Below, one piece after another: positions 17,513 to 26,130 of a DNA stretch of 64,000 bases. Made by a program: the position numbers and the translations under genes. Position 1 is the stretch's first letter. Each line of letters begins with the position of its first letter. The stretch spans positions 1 to 64,000 of the forward strand of contig NZ_RJUE01000063.1 in assembly GCF_024343735.1 (NCBI RefSeq), given 5' to 3'. Below the pieces are notes generated by a model. That model was not told the DNA's origin and did not search any database. It saw only the letters and a program-made list of their open reading frames with translations. Origin of the DNA: Lacihabitans sp. CCS-44. Its GTDB lineage: Bacteria; Bacteroidota; Bacteroidia; Cytophagales; Spirosomataceae.

Positions 17513-20092
17513 TCATTTAGGATCCAAGGCCAAGTCTATTCTGGCTATCAAATCTTGTAAATGATATTTGCTTAGTTTGTCAGTCATTCTGGCTGAGGCT
17601 GCTTTCATTTCGTTTTTCAAGTCAATCAATTGTCCTCTGGCTATCGAAGGTAAGTCTGTTTGAGCTAAGTTCACAACTCTGGTATTGAAGCCGTAAGTTA
17701 CTCCAACAGGTATTGATCTTACCATTGCGTTTCCTGGTTTTAAAAGTGCGGTTACCTTATCTACAAACACTTTCTGAATGTTTCTTCTGTAGATATCTAT
17801 GCTCGTTTTGGTTTTTAGTTCAGAAAAAATACCACTTTTCAGGTCGGTCATCATTTCGTCTAAGGTGTAATTTCCTGCCCCTGCAGCTCCGCTTTCCATC
17901 AATCTAACTGCACGGTCACCCATCAATAAGCTAGAAAGAGTAGCATCTTGCATACCTTTTATAGCTTCAACGCCATTTTCAGGTTTGATTTTCGACAAAA
18001 TGTTTTGATCCATCATCCACAGTGGAGTAGTAAACAATTGCATGTTCAAAAACGCCACAGCGTCTTTTTGGATAGCTTTTGGTACTATTTCAAACTGGTT
18101 TCCTTCCATGTCGTAAGTTTTAGGAGTGTCATAGATTCCACCTACGTTTTTGGTAACGTGACCCATATATCTACGAAACTGACCTACCAAATTCATATAC
18201 ATTTCTTCTAATTCTTGGTAACTTTCACCATTTTCTTTGCTGTATTCCATTAGGTTAGGCAAAATACGCTTCAAGTTTTTGATACCATATTCCGATGCTC
18301 TCATGGCATTGTCGCCGATATCTTCTGTCTGATAACGAGGGTCATATGGGCTGATTTCTGTTCCAAACCAAAGGCGACGATTTTTGTAAGCCTCTTTGGT
18401 CATGTTGTTCAAGATTTTCTTTTCTTCGTCTTCGTCTTTTGCATCTGCAAAATAGCTGTAACCCCATTTAATGGCCCATTTGTCGTAGTCACCAATACGA
18501 GGGAAGAAATGCTTCACGCCGTCTTCTGGTTGAGCTACGTAGTTAAATCTCGCATAGTCCATTATAGAAGAAGTATGTCCACTTTTCTCTTGGAAAGCTG
18601 GGTCTCTGAGTTTTTCTACTGGCGTAGCAGACGAAGCACCCATGTTGTGACGTAAGCCCAAAGTATGTCCAACTTCGTGTGATGACACAAAACGAATCAA
18701 TTCACCCATTAAATGGTCGTCAAATTTTTTCATTCTGGCTGCTGGGTCGGCAGCGGCGGTTTGTATCAAATACCAGTTTCTCAAAAGGCTCATGATATTG
18801 TGGTACCAGCCGATATGACTTTCTAGAATCTCACCTGAGCGTGGGTCATGCACGTTTGGCCCGTAAGCATTCTGAATGTCGGCAGCAAAATATCTAACAA
18901 CCGAAAAACGAGCATCTTCTAAACTCATGGTCGTGTCGTTTTCTGGCCAATATTCACCTCTGATGGCGTTTTTCCAACCTGCCGCTTCATAGGCTGGTTG
19001 CCAGTCGTCAATACCCGCTTTTATGTATTTTCTCCATTTTTCAGGCGTTGCTGGGTCTATGAAGTAAACAATTGGCTTTTTGGGCTCTATTAGCTCACCT
19101 CTTTTTTGTTTTTCGGCATCTTCTTTAGACTTCGGCTCTAATTTCCATCTTACTGCAAACACATCTTCATCTGCTTTGTGCGATTCTTCTTCAAAAACCC
19201 CAAAACTATTTGCAAAATAACCTACACGAGCATCAAATATCCTTTTACGCATTGGTACTTTAGGGAGCAAAATCATGGAAGTGTTAAACTCCATGGTGAT
19301 TACACCAGCGTCTAGTGCAGCTGGCAAATTGGTGCCTATTTGAGGAATTGGGGTTAGCGATATACGCGGTGGCGTAGTCGAGAACGTCTTTACTGTTCTG
19401 ATTTCGGTATTTATGGGATAAGTTCTTATCTTCTGAATAAACGATCTGTCTTTTTGGAAAGCTACAATATTCAAAAATTGTTTGTCGATAGAACCCAGCG
19501 AAAAAGTCTGAATGTCAGAATCGAAAGTGCTTGTTACATCTATTACGTACCCCAAAGCAACTTTCCCGGCAGAATCTTTCTTGATGGCTTTGATTTCAAA
19601 ATTACCAATAATAGGATCCGCACTAGAGTTTTTTACGGCTTGGGCCATAGGTTTTGAGCTGTCTGGCGACATAATCACTTTAGTAATCGACCTCAAAAGC
19701 AAGTTGTTGTTGATGCCTTTTTCCCATTTTACCACTTGGCGATTTACCTCTTCTCCACCAAAAATTCCACCACCCGCAGGTGTTTTAGAGAATCTGGTGA
19801 TAGACATAATTTCTCTTTCAAGTAGCGAATCTGGAATTTCAAAAAGGTATTTGTCGTCCATTTTGTGCACGGTCATCATACCTTTTTGAGTAACCGCCGT
19901 GCTGTCGACAACTTCTTTGTAAGGTTTTGGGCCTTTTTTTGGAGTTTCAGGTTTTTTAGGTGCATCAGGTTTTTTAGGTACCTCGGCCACTACGGGTTTT
20001 GCTTCTTCAGCTTTCTTTTTCTTTTGAGCATTGGCTCCAAAACCTATGCTCACCATCAGAGCCACAAGCAATGTAAAGACCTTTTTTGTCAT
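17513..20092 (-). CDS. Exported zinc-dependent metalloprotease (DUF5117/DUF5118 type)
   Basis: 859 residues. Signal peptide 1-22 (ending FGANAQ), a Lys/Pro/Glu-rich linker (about 23-60), DUF5118- and DUF5117-like domains (about 60-400), and a gluzincin/metzincin-like catalytic part with HEVGHTLGLRHN near residue 470 (zinc ligands H, H and the third H of HExxHxxGxxH) followed by SIMDYARFNY, a Met-turn-like element. The C-terminal helical region runs to the end. Such proteins are abundant in Bacteroidota and probably cleave proteins in the periplasm or outside; the substrate is unknown. Transcribed alone, with about 240 bp before the next divergent gene. Confidence 0.9.
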   Translation of the reverse strand: MTKKVFTLLVALMVSIGFGANAQKKKKAEEAKPVVAEVPKKPDAPKKPETPKKGPKPYKEVVDSTAVTQKGMMTVHKMDDKYLFEIPDSLLEREIMSITRFSKTPAGGGIFGGEEVNRQVVKWEKGINNNLLLRSITKVIMSPDSSKPMAQAVKNSSADPIIGNFEIKAIKKDSAGKVALGYVIDVTSTFDSDIQTFSLGSIDKQFLNIVAFQKDRSFIQKIRTYPINTEIRTVKTFSTTPPRISLTPIPQIGTNLPAALDAGVITMEFNTSMILLPKVPMRKRIFDARVGYFANSFGVFEEESHKADEDVFAVRWKLEPKSKEDAEKQKRGELIEPKKPIVYFIDPATPEKWRKYIKAGIDDWQPAYEAAGWKNAIRGEYWPENDTTMSLEDARFSVVRYFAADIQNAYGPNVHDPRSGEILESHIGWYHNIMSLLRNWYLIQTAAADPAARMKKFDDHLMGELIRFVSSHEVGHTLGLRHNMGASSATPVEKLRDPAFQEKSGHTSSIMDYARFNYVAQPEDGVKHFFPRIGDYDKWAIKWGYSYFADAKDEDEEKKILNNMTKEAYKNRRLWFGTEISPYDPRYQTEDIGDNAMRASEYGIKNLKRILPNLMEYSKENGESYQELEEMYMNLVGQFRRYMGHVTKNVGGIYDTPKTYDMEGNQFEIVPKAIQKDAVAFLNMQLFTTPLWMMDQNILSKIKPENGVEAIKGMQDATLSSLLMGDRAVRLMESGAAGAGNYTLDEMMTDLKSGIFSELKTKTSIDIYRRNIQKVFVDKVTALLKPGNAMVRSIPVGVTYGFNTRVVNLAQTDLPSIARGQLIDLKNEMKAASARMTDKLSKYHLQDLIARIDLALDPK

Positions 20093-20314
20093 AATTTTAG
20101 AGTTTGTTTTAATAATTAATAGTTTGTAAAATTCGTAAGGTGTTGCATGGAATTATACCAAAGGTAAAAAAATATTGCAATTACTGAATTGAAAAATGGT
20201 ATTGTTGGACGAAAAGCTTGATTGAATGGTTAAGAATGTCTAGAACAACGACTCTTGTAGTGGATAAATTAAGACATAAACTGTAGATAGATTTTATTTT
20301 CAGTAGCCTCGTTG

Positions 20315-20322
20315 TACTTTTG
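20315..20322 (+). promoter_or_regulatory. -7 promoter element of the acyltransferase gene
   Basis: TACTTTTG fits TAnnTTTG exactly. The expected start near 20326 leaves a 23-nt leader before the ATG at 20349. The -33 region is only T-rich. Confidence 0.45.
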
Positions 20323-20348
20323 ATAGATTATTGAAAATATTCATTTTA

Positions 20349-21485
20349 ATGCCCGACTATAAGAATATTAAACACTTTGAAGGCCTCAATGCACTCCGCT
20401 TTATTGCGGCCTTTTTTGTGGTAATCCATCATGCGGAGGCGGTCAGAAAGAAAAATGGGCTTTTTAATCTAGATTGGTTGAGCTTTTTCAAAAACGGAGG
20501 CAATGCAGTGACCTTTTTCTTTGTTCTGAGTGGCTTCTTGATTACCTATCTTTTGTTAAAAGAAGATAAAAAAACTGGAAAAACAAGCATAAAGGCCTTC
20601 TACATTAAACGGACCTTACGAATCTGGCCTTTATATTTTTTGATGTTTATTGTGGGTGCTTTAGTATTACCAGTTGTATTTAAGTTCCTACATATCAGTT
20701 ATGAAATGCCCTACACTTTCTCTCAGGTTTGGTATTATTTCATTTTCTTCTTTCCTGGCTTAGTCACTTTTTATTTTGGACATCATATCTTAGAGCCACT
20801 GTGGTCTATCGGTGTAGAAGAGGTTTTTTATTTGATTTGGGCACCACTTTTCAAAGTTTTCAAAAAGCACATTTTACAGTTGCTGCTGGGAGTCATACTG
20901 ACGAAAATGGTCATTGATTTAGCGTCGATTTATATCTGCAAGAATGAGCTTTTTAGATATATTTCCAGCATTCTGAGCTTTGACGCCATGGCTATTGGAG
21001 GTTTGGGAGCTTATTTTGTTTTTAACAGGAAAACAGACTTCCTAAATCTTTTCATATACAAAAAGACGATTCAAATCCTAATTTATGGCTTATTGGCGGT
21101 CTTTTTGATTTATAATGTCAATTTTCAAAATCAGCTTTGGAAAACCTTTTTCAGCACGCCAGTTTTTTCTAAACTTTTTCTAGATTTCCTTTTTCTTTAT
21201 GTAATCATTGGAGTTTCGCTTATTCCTCACAATTTGTTTAGATTTGAGAATAAGTATTTATCCTATTTGGGTGAAATCTCCTACGGAATTTACATGTACC
21301 ACATGTTTGTTATTTATGCTATTGTATTAGTTTTAAAGCCATTTTTGGGTCAAATGGCACCTTTCTTCTCTACTATTGCTTTTTATAGCATCTTGTTTTT
21401 ATCGGTGGTTTTGGTGGCTTATTTATCAAAAAAATACTTTGAAGATTACTTTTTGAAATTAAAGGCAAAGTTGGAAAATAGCTAA
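20349..21485 (+). CDS. Acyltransferase 3 family membrane protein (OafA/YrhL-like)
   Basis: 378 residues from the ATG at 20349; a TTG 18 nt upstream is less likely because it overlaps the predicted transcript start region. About ten membrane helices. Family blocks: LNALRFIAAFFVVIHHAE near the N-terminus with the essential His pair, FFFVLSGFLITYLL, then IKRTLRIWPLYF, and SIGVEEVFYLIWAP. It moves an acyl group onto a surface sugar (O-antigen, exopolysaccharide or peptidoglycan precursor) using acyl-CoA from the cytoplasm. No sugar-biosynthesis genes are adjacent, so the acceptor is unknown. Confidence 0.92.
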   Translation: MPDYKNIKHFEGLNALRFIAAFFVVIHHAEAVRKKNGLFNLDWLSFFKNGGNAVTFFFVLSGFLITYLLLKEDKKTGKTSIKAFYIKRTLRIWPLYFLMFIVGALVLPVVFKFLHISYEMPYTFSQVWYYFIFFFPGLVTFYFGHHILEPLWSIGVEEVFYLIWAPLFKVFKKHILQLLLGVILTKMVIDLASIYICKNELFRYISSILSFDAMAIGGLGAYFVFNRKTDFLNLFIYKKTIQILIYGLLAVFLIYNVNFQNQLWKTFFSTPVFSKLFLDFLFLYVIIGVSLIPHNLFRFENKYLSYLGEISYGIYMYHMFVIYAIVLVLKPFLGQMAPFFSTIAFYSILFLSVVLVAYLSKKYFEDYFLKLKAKLENS

Positions 21486-21542
21486 AACGTTTTGATTGTT
21501 AAATAAGATATTCCTTTTTATTCAAACAATACCAAATTCCAT

Positions 21543-21631
21543 TCACCGACAAAAAACGCTCATTTATCGGTAAAAGTTTGAACACTCACCGAATACCTGT
21601 TTTCTTTAGGTAGGATTTGGGACTACTTTTG
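21543..21631 (+). promoter_or_regulatory. Promoter and putative activator sites of the LiaF/LytSR operon
   Basis: The -7 box TACTTTTG (21624-21631) predicts a start near 21635, 16 nt before the first ATG. Upstream are TCACCGA at 21543-21549 and 21586-21592 and an inverted TCGGT at 21567-21571, spaced about two helical turns apart, at roughly -90, -66 and -46. This is where LytTR-type activators bind, so self-regulation by the operon's own regulator is inferred. Confidence 0.42.
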
Positions 21632-21650
21632 AAGAAAAAAAATACAAATT

Positions 21651-22361
21651 ATGAACATGAACAATAAAAATGCGGTCTTCTTCTGGTCTATACTTTTGGT
21701 AGCGATTGGGGGGCTTTTTTTACTTAGAAACTTTGGGTTGTTTAATTTCAGTTTCCCAGTTAAAATCTTTAGTTGGAGATTGATTCCACTCATTATTGGT
21801 ATCAATGCCTTTTTGAAAGGGAAAAACATGGAAGGTATTATTGCTACTACCATAGCAGTTGTTTTCTTTATTCCAGACTTTCTGACTTCTGCTGAGCGTC
21901 AAACTTACTTTAAACTTTGGCCAATGCTGTTGGTGGGCTTAGGTGGTCTGATACTTTACAAATATTTCAATCCAAAGTTTGATTTGCCCAAGGTACAATT
22001 GAAAGCTGATGGCACTGAGTTTGAATATATAAATGAGTCGAACATTATGGGTGGAACCAACAAAAAGGTGTTTTCAAAAAACTTCGAAGGCGGACAGATA
22101 AATTGTGTGATGGGGGGGGCTCAGTTAGATCTCACAGAGGCCAATTTGGCTGAAAAAGCCACACTAAATGTTTTTTTGCTGATGGGCGGCTTGCAACTCA
22201 GAGTACCCAAAGAATGGAATGTACAGATAGACGTTTTACCTATCATGGGTGGTGTAGATGACCAAATCACTAAGTTTCCAGAGTCGGTGGTCAATAAAGA
22301 GAAGAAGTTATATTTAACTGGCAACGTGGTGATGGGTGGTATAGAAATTAAAAGGTATTAA
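21651..22361 (+). CDS. LiaF-like membrane protein with DUF5668 helices
   Basis: 236 residues. Four hydrophobic helices in the first 110 residues form a DUF5668-like domain (FFWSILLVAIGGLFLLRNFG), followed by a LiaF C-terminal domain (DUF2154 type, about 128-236). That domain shows a repeating M-G-G pattern: IMGGT, CVMGGAQLDL, LMGGLQLRVP, IMGGV, VMGGIEI, consistent with a short beta-solenoid. In Firmicutes LiaF inhibits the LiaS kinase when the envelope is intact. Here it heads an operon with a second LiaF-like protein, a LytS-type kinase and a LytTR regulator, so a similar sensing role is inferred. Confidence 0.87.
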   Translation: MNMNNKNAVFFWSILLVAIGGLFLLRNFGLFNFSFPVKIFSWRLIPLIIGINAFLKGKNMEGIIATTIAVVFFIPDFLTSAERQTYFKLWPMLLVGLGGLILYKYFNPKFDLPKVQLKADGTEFEYINESNIMGGTNKKVFSKNFEGGQINCVMGGAQLDLTEANLAEKATLNVFLLMGGLQLRVPKEWNVQIDVLPIMGGVDDQITKFPESVVNKEKKLYLTGNVVMGGIEIKRY

Positions 22362-22427
22362 TTTCTGTTGTCGTTTGTTATTCAATGTGTTATAGTGTTA
22401 TTTTTATCCCTAAAATAAATTTTAATA

Positions 22428-22892
22428 ATGGAAAACAAAAAAACTTTCATAAAATACTTGGTTATTGTATTGGTAATAATCGGTGGCCTGGGTGTGTTAG
22501 GTAAACTTCAAGACCGCGTATCGAGCGAAGAAAATTCGGAAGATGGAAAAAGCAGAAATGATTTTTTTGAAGTGAATAATATGATGGGTGGCAGTAAAAA
22601 AGAATACAACTTTACAGAAATGAAAGGCGGAATCATCAATTGTGTAATGGGAGGTGCTGAAATAGATTTGACAAAAGCAAACCTAAAAAAAGGAGCTTCT
22701 ATTGATGTGTTTTTGATGATGGGTGGAGCCAAAATTACTGTACCTAAAGACTGGAACATAGTTTTAGATACTAATAACATCATGGGTGACTCAAAAGACC
22801 ACAACGCTGAAGATGCTGTGGAAGATGAATCAAAAACACTAAAGATTAAAGGCACAGTCATTATGGGTGGTTTGGAAGTAATAAGATACTAA
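22428..22892 (+). CDS. Second LiaF-like protein, single membrane helix
   Basis: 154 residues. One N-terminal helix (about 9-26), a short acidic linker, and the same MGG-repeat LiaF C-terminal domain (about 50-154): MMGGSK, CVMGGAEIDL, MMGGAKITVP, IMGDSK, IMGGLEVIRY. It is a paralogue of the C-terminal half of the previous gene, lacking the DUF5668 helices. The kinase starts 4 nt after its stop, so translation is probably coupled. Two LiaF modules in one operon could give two inputs to the kinase (inference). Confidence 0.87.
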   Translation: MENKKTFIKYLVIVLVIIGGLGVLGKLQDRVSSEENSEDGKSRNDFFEVNNMMGGSKKEYNFTEMKGGIINCVMGGAEIDLTKANLKKGASIDVFLMMGGAKITVPKDWNIVLDTNNIMGDSKDHNAEDAVEDESKTLKIKGTVIMGGLEVIRY

Positions 22893-22896
22893 GTCT

Positions 22897-23943
22897 ATGC
22901 AAAACCCTATATTGAGCGGTAGAAAGAGGATTCTGAGGTATTTTTCTGTTTGGATATTTTTGGGTATTTCGTTCTTCTTGGTGATGGCTTATTTTGTGCC
23001 AGCAGAGAAAGACTATCTAGCGGCAGATATCATCATGCAGAATTTTATCATGGCATGTTTGATGATAGGCATGTGGTATCCTATCAATTTTATGTCATGG
23101 GAAAGTCAAAAGCTGTCTTACCTTGTCTTTAATCACCTGCTCTTGTTTTTGGTTTTTGCGTTTTCTTGGATTTCGCTTACGCACCTTTTTTTGAGAATTA
23201 TATTTTCAGGCAATCGCATCGAAGACTACATAGCGGGCTCGGTAGCATTCAAAATTCCCTTTTGCTTTTTCGCCTACATCGTATTTGTGATTTCTATTTA
23301 TTTGCTTAGATATTATAACTCATACATAGAAAAAAAGGAAATCGAAAGCCGCCTGAGCGAGTCTATTCAGGAAGCTGAATTGACACTTTTGCGAAACCAA
23401 ATGAATCCCCATTTTATATTTAATAGCCTCAATAGCATCAGTTCACTGACCATCATTGACCCCGACAAAGCTCATGATATGGTGATAAAACTTTCGGATT
23501 TTTTGAGATATACGGTGGGTTATGGGCAAATGCAAAAAGTGCCGTTAAAGAAAGAATTGGAGATGTGTGAGGCGTATTTGGACATAGAAAAAATCCGGTT
23601 TGGCGAAAAAATAAATGTTGAAATGCAGGTGGCTGAAGAAGCTCTTGATGTAGAGGTGCCTAGTATGCTATTGCAAACACTTTTTGAAAACGCTATAAAA
23701 CATGGCATTTATAATTCGCTCAATCCCGAGAGGATTCTTTTCAAAGCCGAAGTGAATGAAAATAGGCTGGAATTAGTCATAGAAAATACGTTTGATAAAG
23801 ATGGAGGCAAAAAAGTAGGTACCAAAACAGGTCTAAAAAATATAAAAGAAAGGCTGAGGTTGATGTATAAGAATCTTGCAATTTTTGAAAACCAAGTGGT
23901 CGACAATAAGTTTGTGGTTTGGATAAGTATTCCTATGAATTAG
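22897..23943 (+). CDS. LytS/YehU-type sensor histidine kinase
   Basis: 348 residues. Four membrane helices (about 14-32, 46-64, 75-100, 118-138), a short coiled segment, then the His_kinase family domain with the phosphorylated H172 in LRNQMNPHFIFNSLNSIS and an HATPase_c domain (about 240-345) with the N-box LFENAIKHGIYN and G-box KTGLKNIKERL. No PAS or large extracellular sensor is present, so the signal likely comes through membrane partners, and the two LiaF-like proteins encoded just upstream are the obvious ones. The partner regulator follows. Confidence 0.93.
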   Translation: MQNPILSGRKRILRYFSVWIFLGISFFLVMAYFVPAEKDYLAADIIMQNFIMACLMIGMWYPINFMSWESQKLSYLVFNHLLLFLVFAFSWISLTHLFLRIIFSGNRIEDYIAGSVAFKIPFCFFAYIVFVISIYLLRYYNSYIEKKEIESRLSESIQEAELTLLRNQMNPHFIFNSLNSISSLTIIDPDKAHDMVIKLSDFLRYTVGYGQMQKVPLKKELEMCEAYLDIEKIRFGEKINVEMQVAEEALDVEVPSMLLQTLFENAIKHGIYNSLNPERILFKAEVNENRLELVIENTFDKDGGKKVGTKTGLKNIKERLRLMYKNLAIFENQVVDNKFVVWISIPMN

Positions 23944-23970
23944 TAATTGTAGTACTCAAAATAGATAAAG

Positions 23971-23995
23971 CCTTGCGACATAGCGGCTTTGCGGT
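23971..23995 (-). repeat. Fragment of the cgcaaagacgcaaa repeat family
   Basis: Contains tagcggctttgcggtt, shared with 16721-16746. It lies inside the 70-bp gap between kinase and regulator genes, so it is probably transcribed. Confidence 0.55.
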
Positions 23996-24013
23996 TCTTA
24001 AAAAAGCTTAGAA

Positions 24014-24760
24014 ATGAAAATCAAAACATTATTAATAGACGACGAAGCCTTGGCTCGTACTTTGGTGCAAAATTTCATAAAAGTCGACCCTGATTTTGAG
24101 GTTGTCGGAGAAGCTGGAGATGGTTTTGAAGCCATGAAAAAAATCACCGAATTGCAGCCCGATTTGATATTTTTGGACATACAAATGCCCAAGCTTACGG
24201 GTTTGGAATTGCTCGAACTTTTGCCTAATCCGCCCATTGTGGTTTTTTCTACGGCTTATGACCAATACGCCATAGAAGCTTTTGAAAAGAATGCTGTGGA
24301 TTATCTGCTAAAGCCTTTTTCAAGAGATAGGTTTCAGAAGGCTTTACAAAAAGTAAAGGAAAAAATTGAAGCCAAAGTAGATACCAAGGAAGAAATCAAA
24401 AATCTCTTAGCCACTCCACCACATCCCGATAAGGCTTTGGACAGAATCGTCATAAAAGATGGAGCAAAAATAGAAATGATTCCATTCCAAGATGTCACAC
24501 ATTTAGAAACTTATGGCGACTATGTGTGGATATACACAGAAAAAGCTAAGTTTTTGAAACAAAAAACTATGAAAGAATTTGAAGAGCTTTTGCCAAATTC
24601 GTTTTTAAGAGTTCACCGCTCGTTTTTAGTTAATGTGTCATTTATTCAAAAACTCGAATTGTACGAGAAGAACTCGTACCAACTTCTATTAAAAAGCGGA
24701 GCAAGAGTGAGCGTAAGCAAAAGCGGGTATAAAGAATTGAAAGAGACATTGGGGTGGTGA
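24014..24760 (+). CDS. LytTR-family response regulator
   Basis: 248 residues. Receiver domain 1-120 with acidic pocket D9/D10, phospho-acceptor D55 in LIFLDIQMP, T/S in FSTAYD and K in LKPFSRDRF. A linker (about 120-145) leads to a LytTR DNA-binding domain (about 146-245): IVIKDGAKIEMIPFQDVTHLE, FLRVHRSFLVNVSFI and a final SKSGYKEL. It acts as transcription factor for the kinase upstream. LytTR proteins bind direct repeats two helical turns apart; candidate sites lie before the first gene of the operon. Confidence 0.94.
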   Translation: MKIKTLLIDDEALARTLVQNFIKVDPDFEVVGEAGDGFEAMKKITELQPDLIFLDIQMPKLTGLELLELLPNPPIVVFSTAYDQYAIEAFEKNAVDYLLKPFSRDRFQKALQKVKEKIEAKVDTKEEIKNLLATPPHPDKALDRIVIKDGAKIEMIPFQDVTHLETYGDYVWIYTEKAKFLKQKTMKEFEELLPNSFLRVHRSFLVNVSFIQKLELYEKNSYQLLLKSGARVSVSKSGYKELKETLGW

Positions 24761-24770
24761 TATTGAGGTT

Positions 24771-24800
24771 GAACCACAAAGGCGGGAGGACGCAAAGGTT
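24771..24800 (+). repeat. Fragment of the cgcaaagacgcaaa repeat family
   Basis: gaaccacaaaggcgggaggacgcaaaggtt-like segment just after the regulator gene, in plus orientation; the fragments at 16721 and 23971 are in the opposite orientation. Confidence 0.5.
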
Positions 24801-24833
24801 ATAATCTCTTTCCAAACCAATGAAGAGAAATAT

Positions 24834-24992
24834 CTAAGTTTGAAGAGACTTTGAATTTCTTAATGAAATAGTCTTTTTTGCCTTTGTCCTTTTTAGTTTC
24901 AGGAAGGCACTAAATTCTTTTTCATCTTTCTCACTCAAAGACTCGTTGACAAATACAAAGTCCTTATCGTCCATTTTTTTGAAATCTATCAT
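24834..24992 (-). CDS. Small acidic/basic protein coupled to the upstream toxin-like gene
   Basis: 52 residues: start MIDFKKMDDKDFVFVNESLS, middle SEKDEKEFSAFLKLKRTKAK, basic end. Its ATG overlaps the stop of the preceding gene by ATGA (24989-24992), so translation is probably coupled. The highly charged composition and the position next to a GNAT-like gene suggest an antitoxin, but no known antitoxin family was recognised. The alternative is a small accessory subunit. Confidence 0.68.
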   Translation of the reverse strand: MIDFKKMDDKDFVFVNESLSEKDEKEFSAFLKLKRTKAKKTISLRNSKSLQT

Positions 24993-25537
24993 GGCTTAAA
25001 GTTTTTGAAATATTTGTAAATTAAAATTAGTGCTTCTTTTGTATCTATAAACATTCGATTACCCCCAAAAAGTTTCGCTCCAAGGGTTTGTTCATAGTGT
25101 TTAATCAATTTACTTTTGGCAATAAATGAAACCACGCCATCATATTTTAGTTCAAATGACATTTTACAAGCAAAAGCCACAAGGTTACCTGCCACACCCA
25201 AATAAATTTTACTCTTTCCTTTATTAAACTTAGAACTTTCTATCAAATGCATAAAAACGTGGTCTTGTTTGTCTTCAATACTTAAAAGGCCTTGAATGAC
25301 ATCATTGTTGTTTACAGTTGTCAGTTTATAAACCTCCTTGGTGGTATCTTTTAATTCTTTATGCCAATCGAAAATCCAATCTGATTTCTTAATTTGCTTA
25401 GAGTTTTCAATTGTCAATCTTCTAATTTCTGTATCAAAAACTTCGTTAGTAACGGCGTTTTCAATTGAATTAGTAAGTTTGTCAACAACGAAATCAAGTC
25501 CTTTATTTTGTAGATTTTTCACATTACGAAGATACAA
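24989..25537 (-). CDS. Hypothetical protein with GNAT-like C-terminus, toxin-like context
   Basis: 182 residues, family not recognised with certainty. The C-terminal half (about 95-180) looks like a degenerate acetyltransferase fold: IYLGVAGNLVAFACKM, then a conserved-looking IKHYEQTLGAKLFGGNRMFID and ALILIYKYF. The usual acetyl-CoA loop (Q/RxxGxG/A) is not visible. The N-terminal half is charged and helical. The start is a TTG at 25537; a GTG five codons later is an alternative, and the frame stays open without a start codon for about 33 codons upstream. It overlaps the 52-residue gene downstream by 4 nt. Confidence 0.65.
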   Translation of the reverse strand: MYLRNVKNLQNKGLDFVVDKLTNSIENAVTNEVFDTEIRRLTIENSKQIKKSDWIFDWHKELKDTTKEVYKLTTVNNNDVIQGLLSIEDKQDHVFMHLIESSKFNKGKSKIYLGVAGNLVAFACKMSFELKYDGVVSFIAKSKLIKHYEQTLGAKLFGGNRMFIDTKEALILIYKYFKNFKP

Positions 25538-25699
25538 AATATTTAGGACTTCTGCAATGCTTAGGTAGAATTGTTTAAGTTGACAAATGGATAGGAAGAA
25601 TGGATAATGTAGAACTGCAAAAGATTATTTTACAGGCACAGATTTAGGTATAGTATTTGTTTATTTTTGAGTGACACTAACCGCTTAATAGTTTGATAG

Positions 25700-25984
25700 A
25701 TGAATTATTTGAAAGAAGCAAACGAAAATTTAAGGGAAATTCTGACCAAATTTCGTGAAAATAAGAATGACAAATATATCAGTGAGCACATTCTTGCCGC
25801 TGAAATAGCACTTTCATTCTCGGATTTATTCTTGATTAATGGAAGGAAAATTAGCAATCAGGAAAAAGAATGGTTCAAAGCGGGAATTTATTTAGACTAT
25901 ATTTTAGGTGGAAGTCCTTGGGAAGAAATTATTGTTAGATACAATAAAGTGTGTTTGGAATTGCAAAGTCTTGGACAAATTTGA
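25700..25984 (+). CDS. Hypothetical protein
   Basis: 94 residues, not recognised. It appears all-helical and soluble: EANENLREILTKFREN near the start, a Leu/Ile-rich central helix AAEIALSFSDLFLING, and a Trp-containing end (EWFKAGIYLDYILGG). The codon use resembles the surrounding genes and it has a plausible ATG, so it is probably real. No partner is adjacent in the same direction. Confidence 0.6.
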   Translation: MNYLKEANENLREILTKFRENKNDKYISEHILAAEIALSFSDLFLINGRKISNQEKEWFKAGIYLDYILGGSPWEEIIVRYNKVCLELQSLGQI

Positions 25985-26017
25985 TGTAGTTTTAAATTAA
26001 TCATATTGTTGAAAAAC

Positions 26018-26118
26018 TAACATAGTTTTGAGAAAAACTCCATGAAACTCCCATACTAGAACTGTAAGTGAAACTCTCTATTAAAATAAAACTATGTTTT
26101 CTATCAACCTATGTGTTT
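26018..26118. repeat. Interspersed repeat of the acatag...ctatgt type
   Basis: Inverted repeat acatagtttt / aaaactatgt (26019-26029, 26088-26098) around a loop of about 60 nt holding several gaaactc copies, followed by aacctatgtgttt. A related segment is at 47692-47811. It may also act as terminator for the genes on either side. Confidence 0.45.
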
Positions 26119-26130
26119 AAATCAAAAAAC

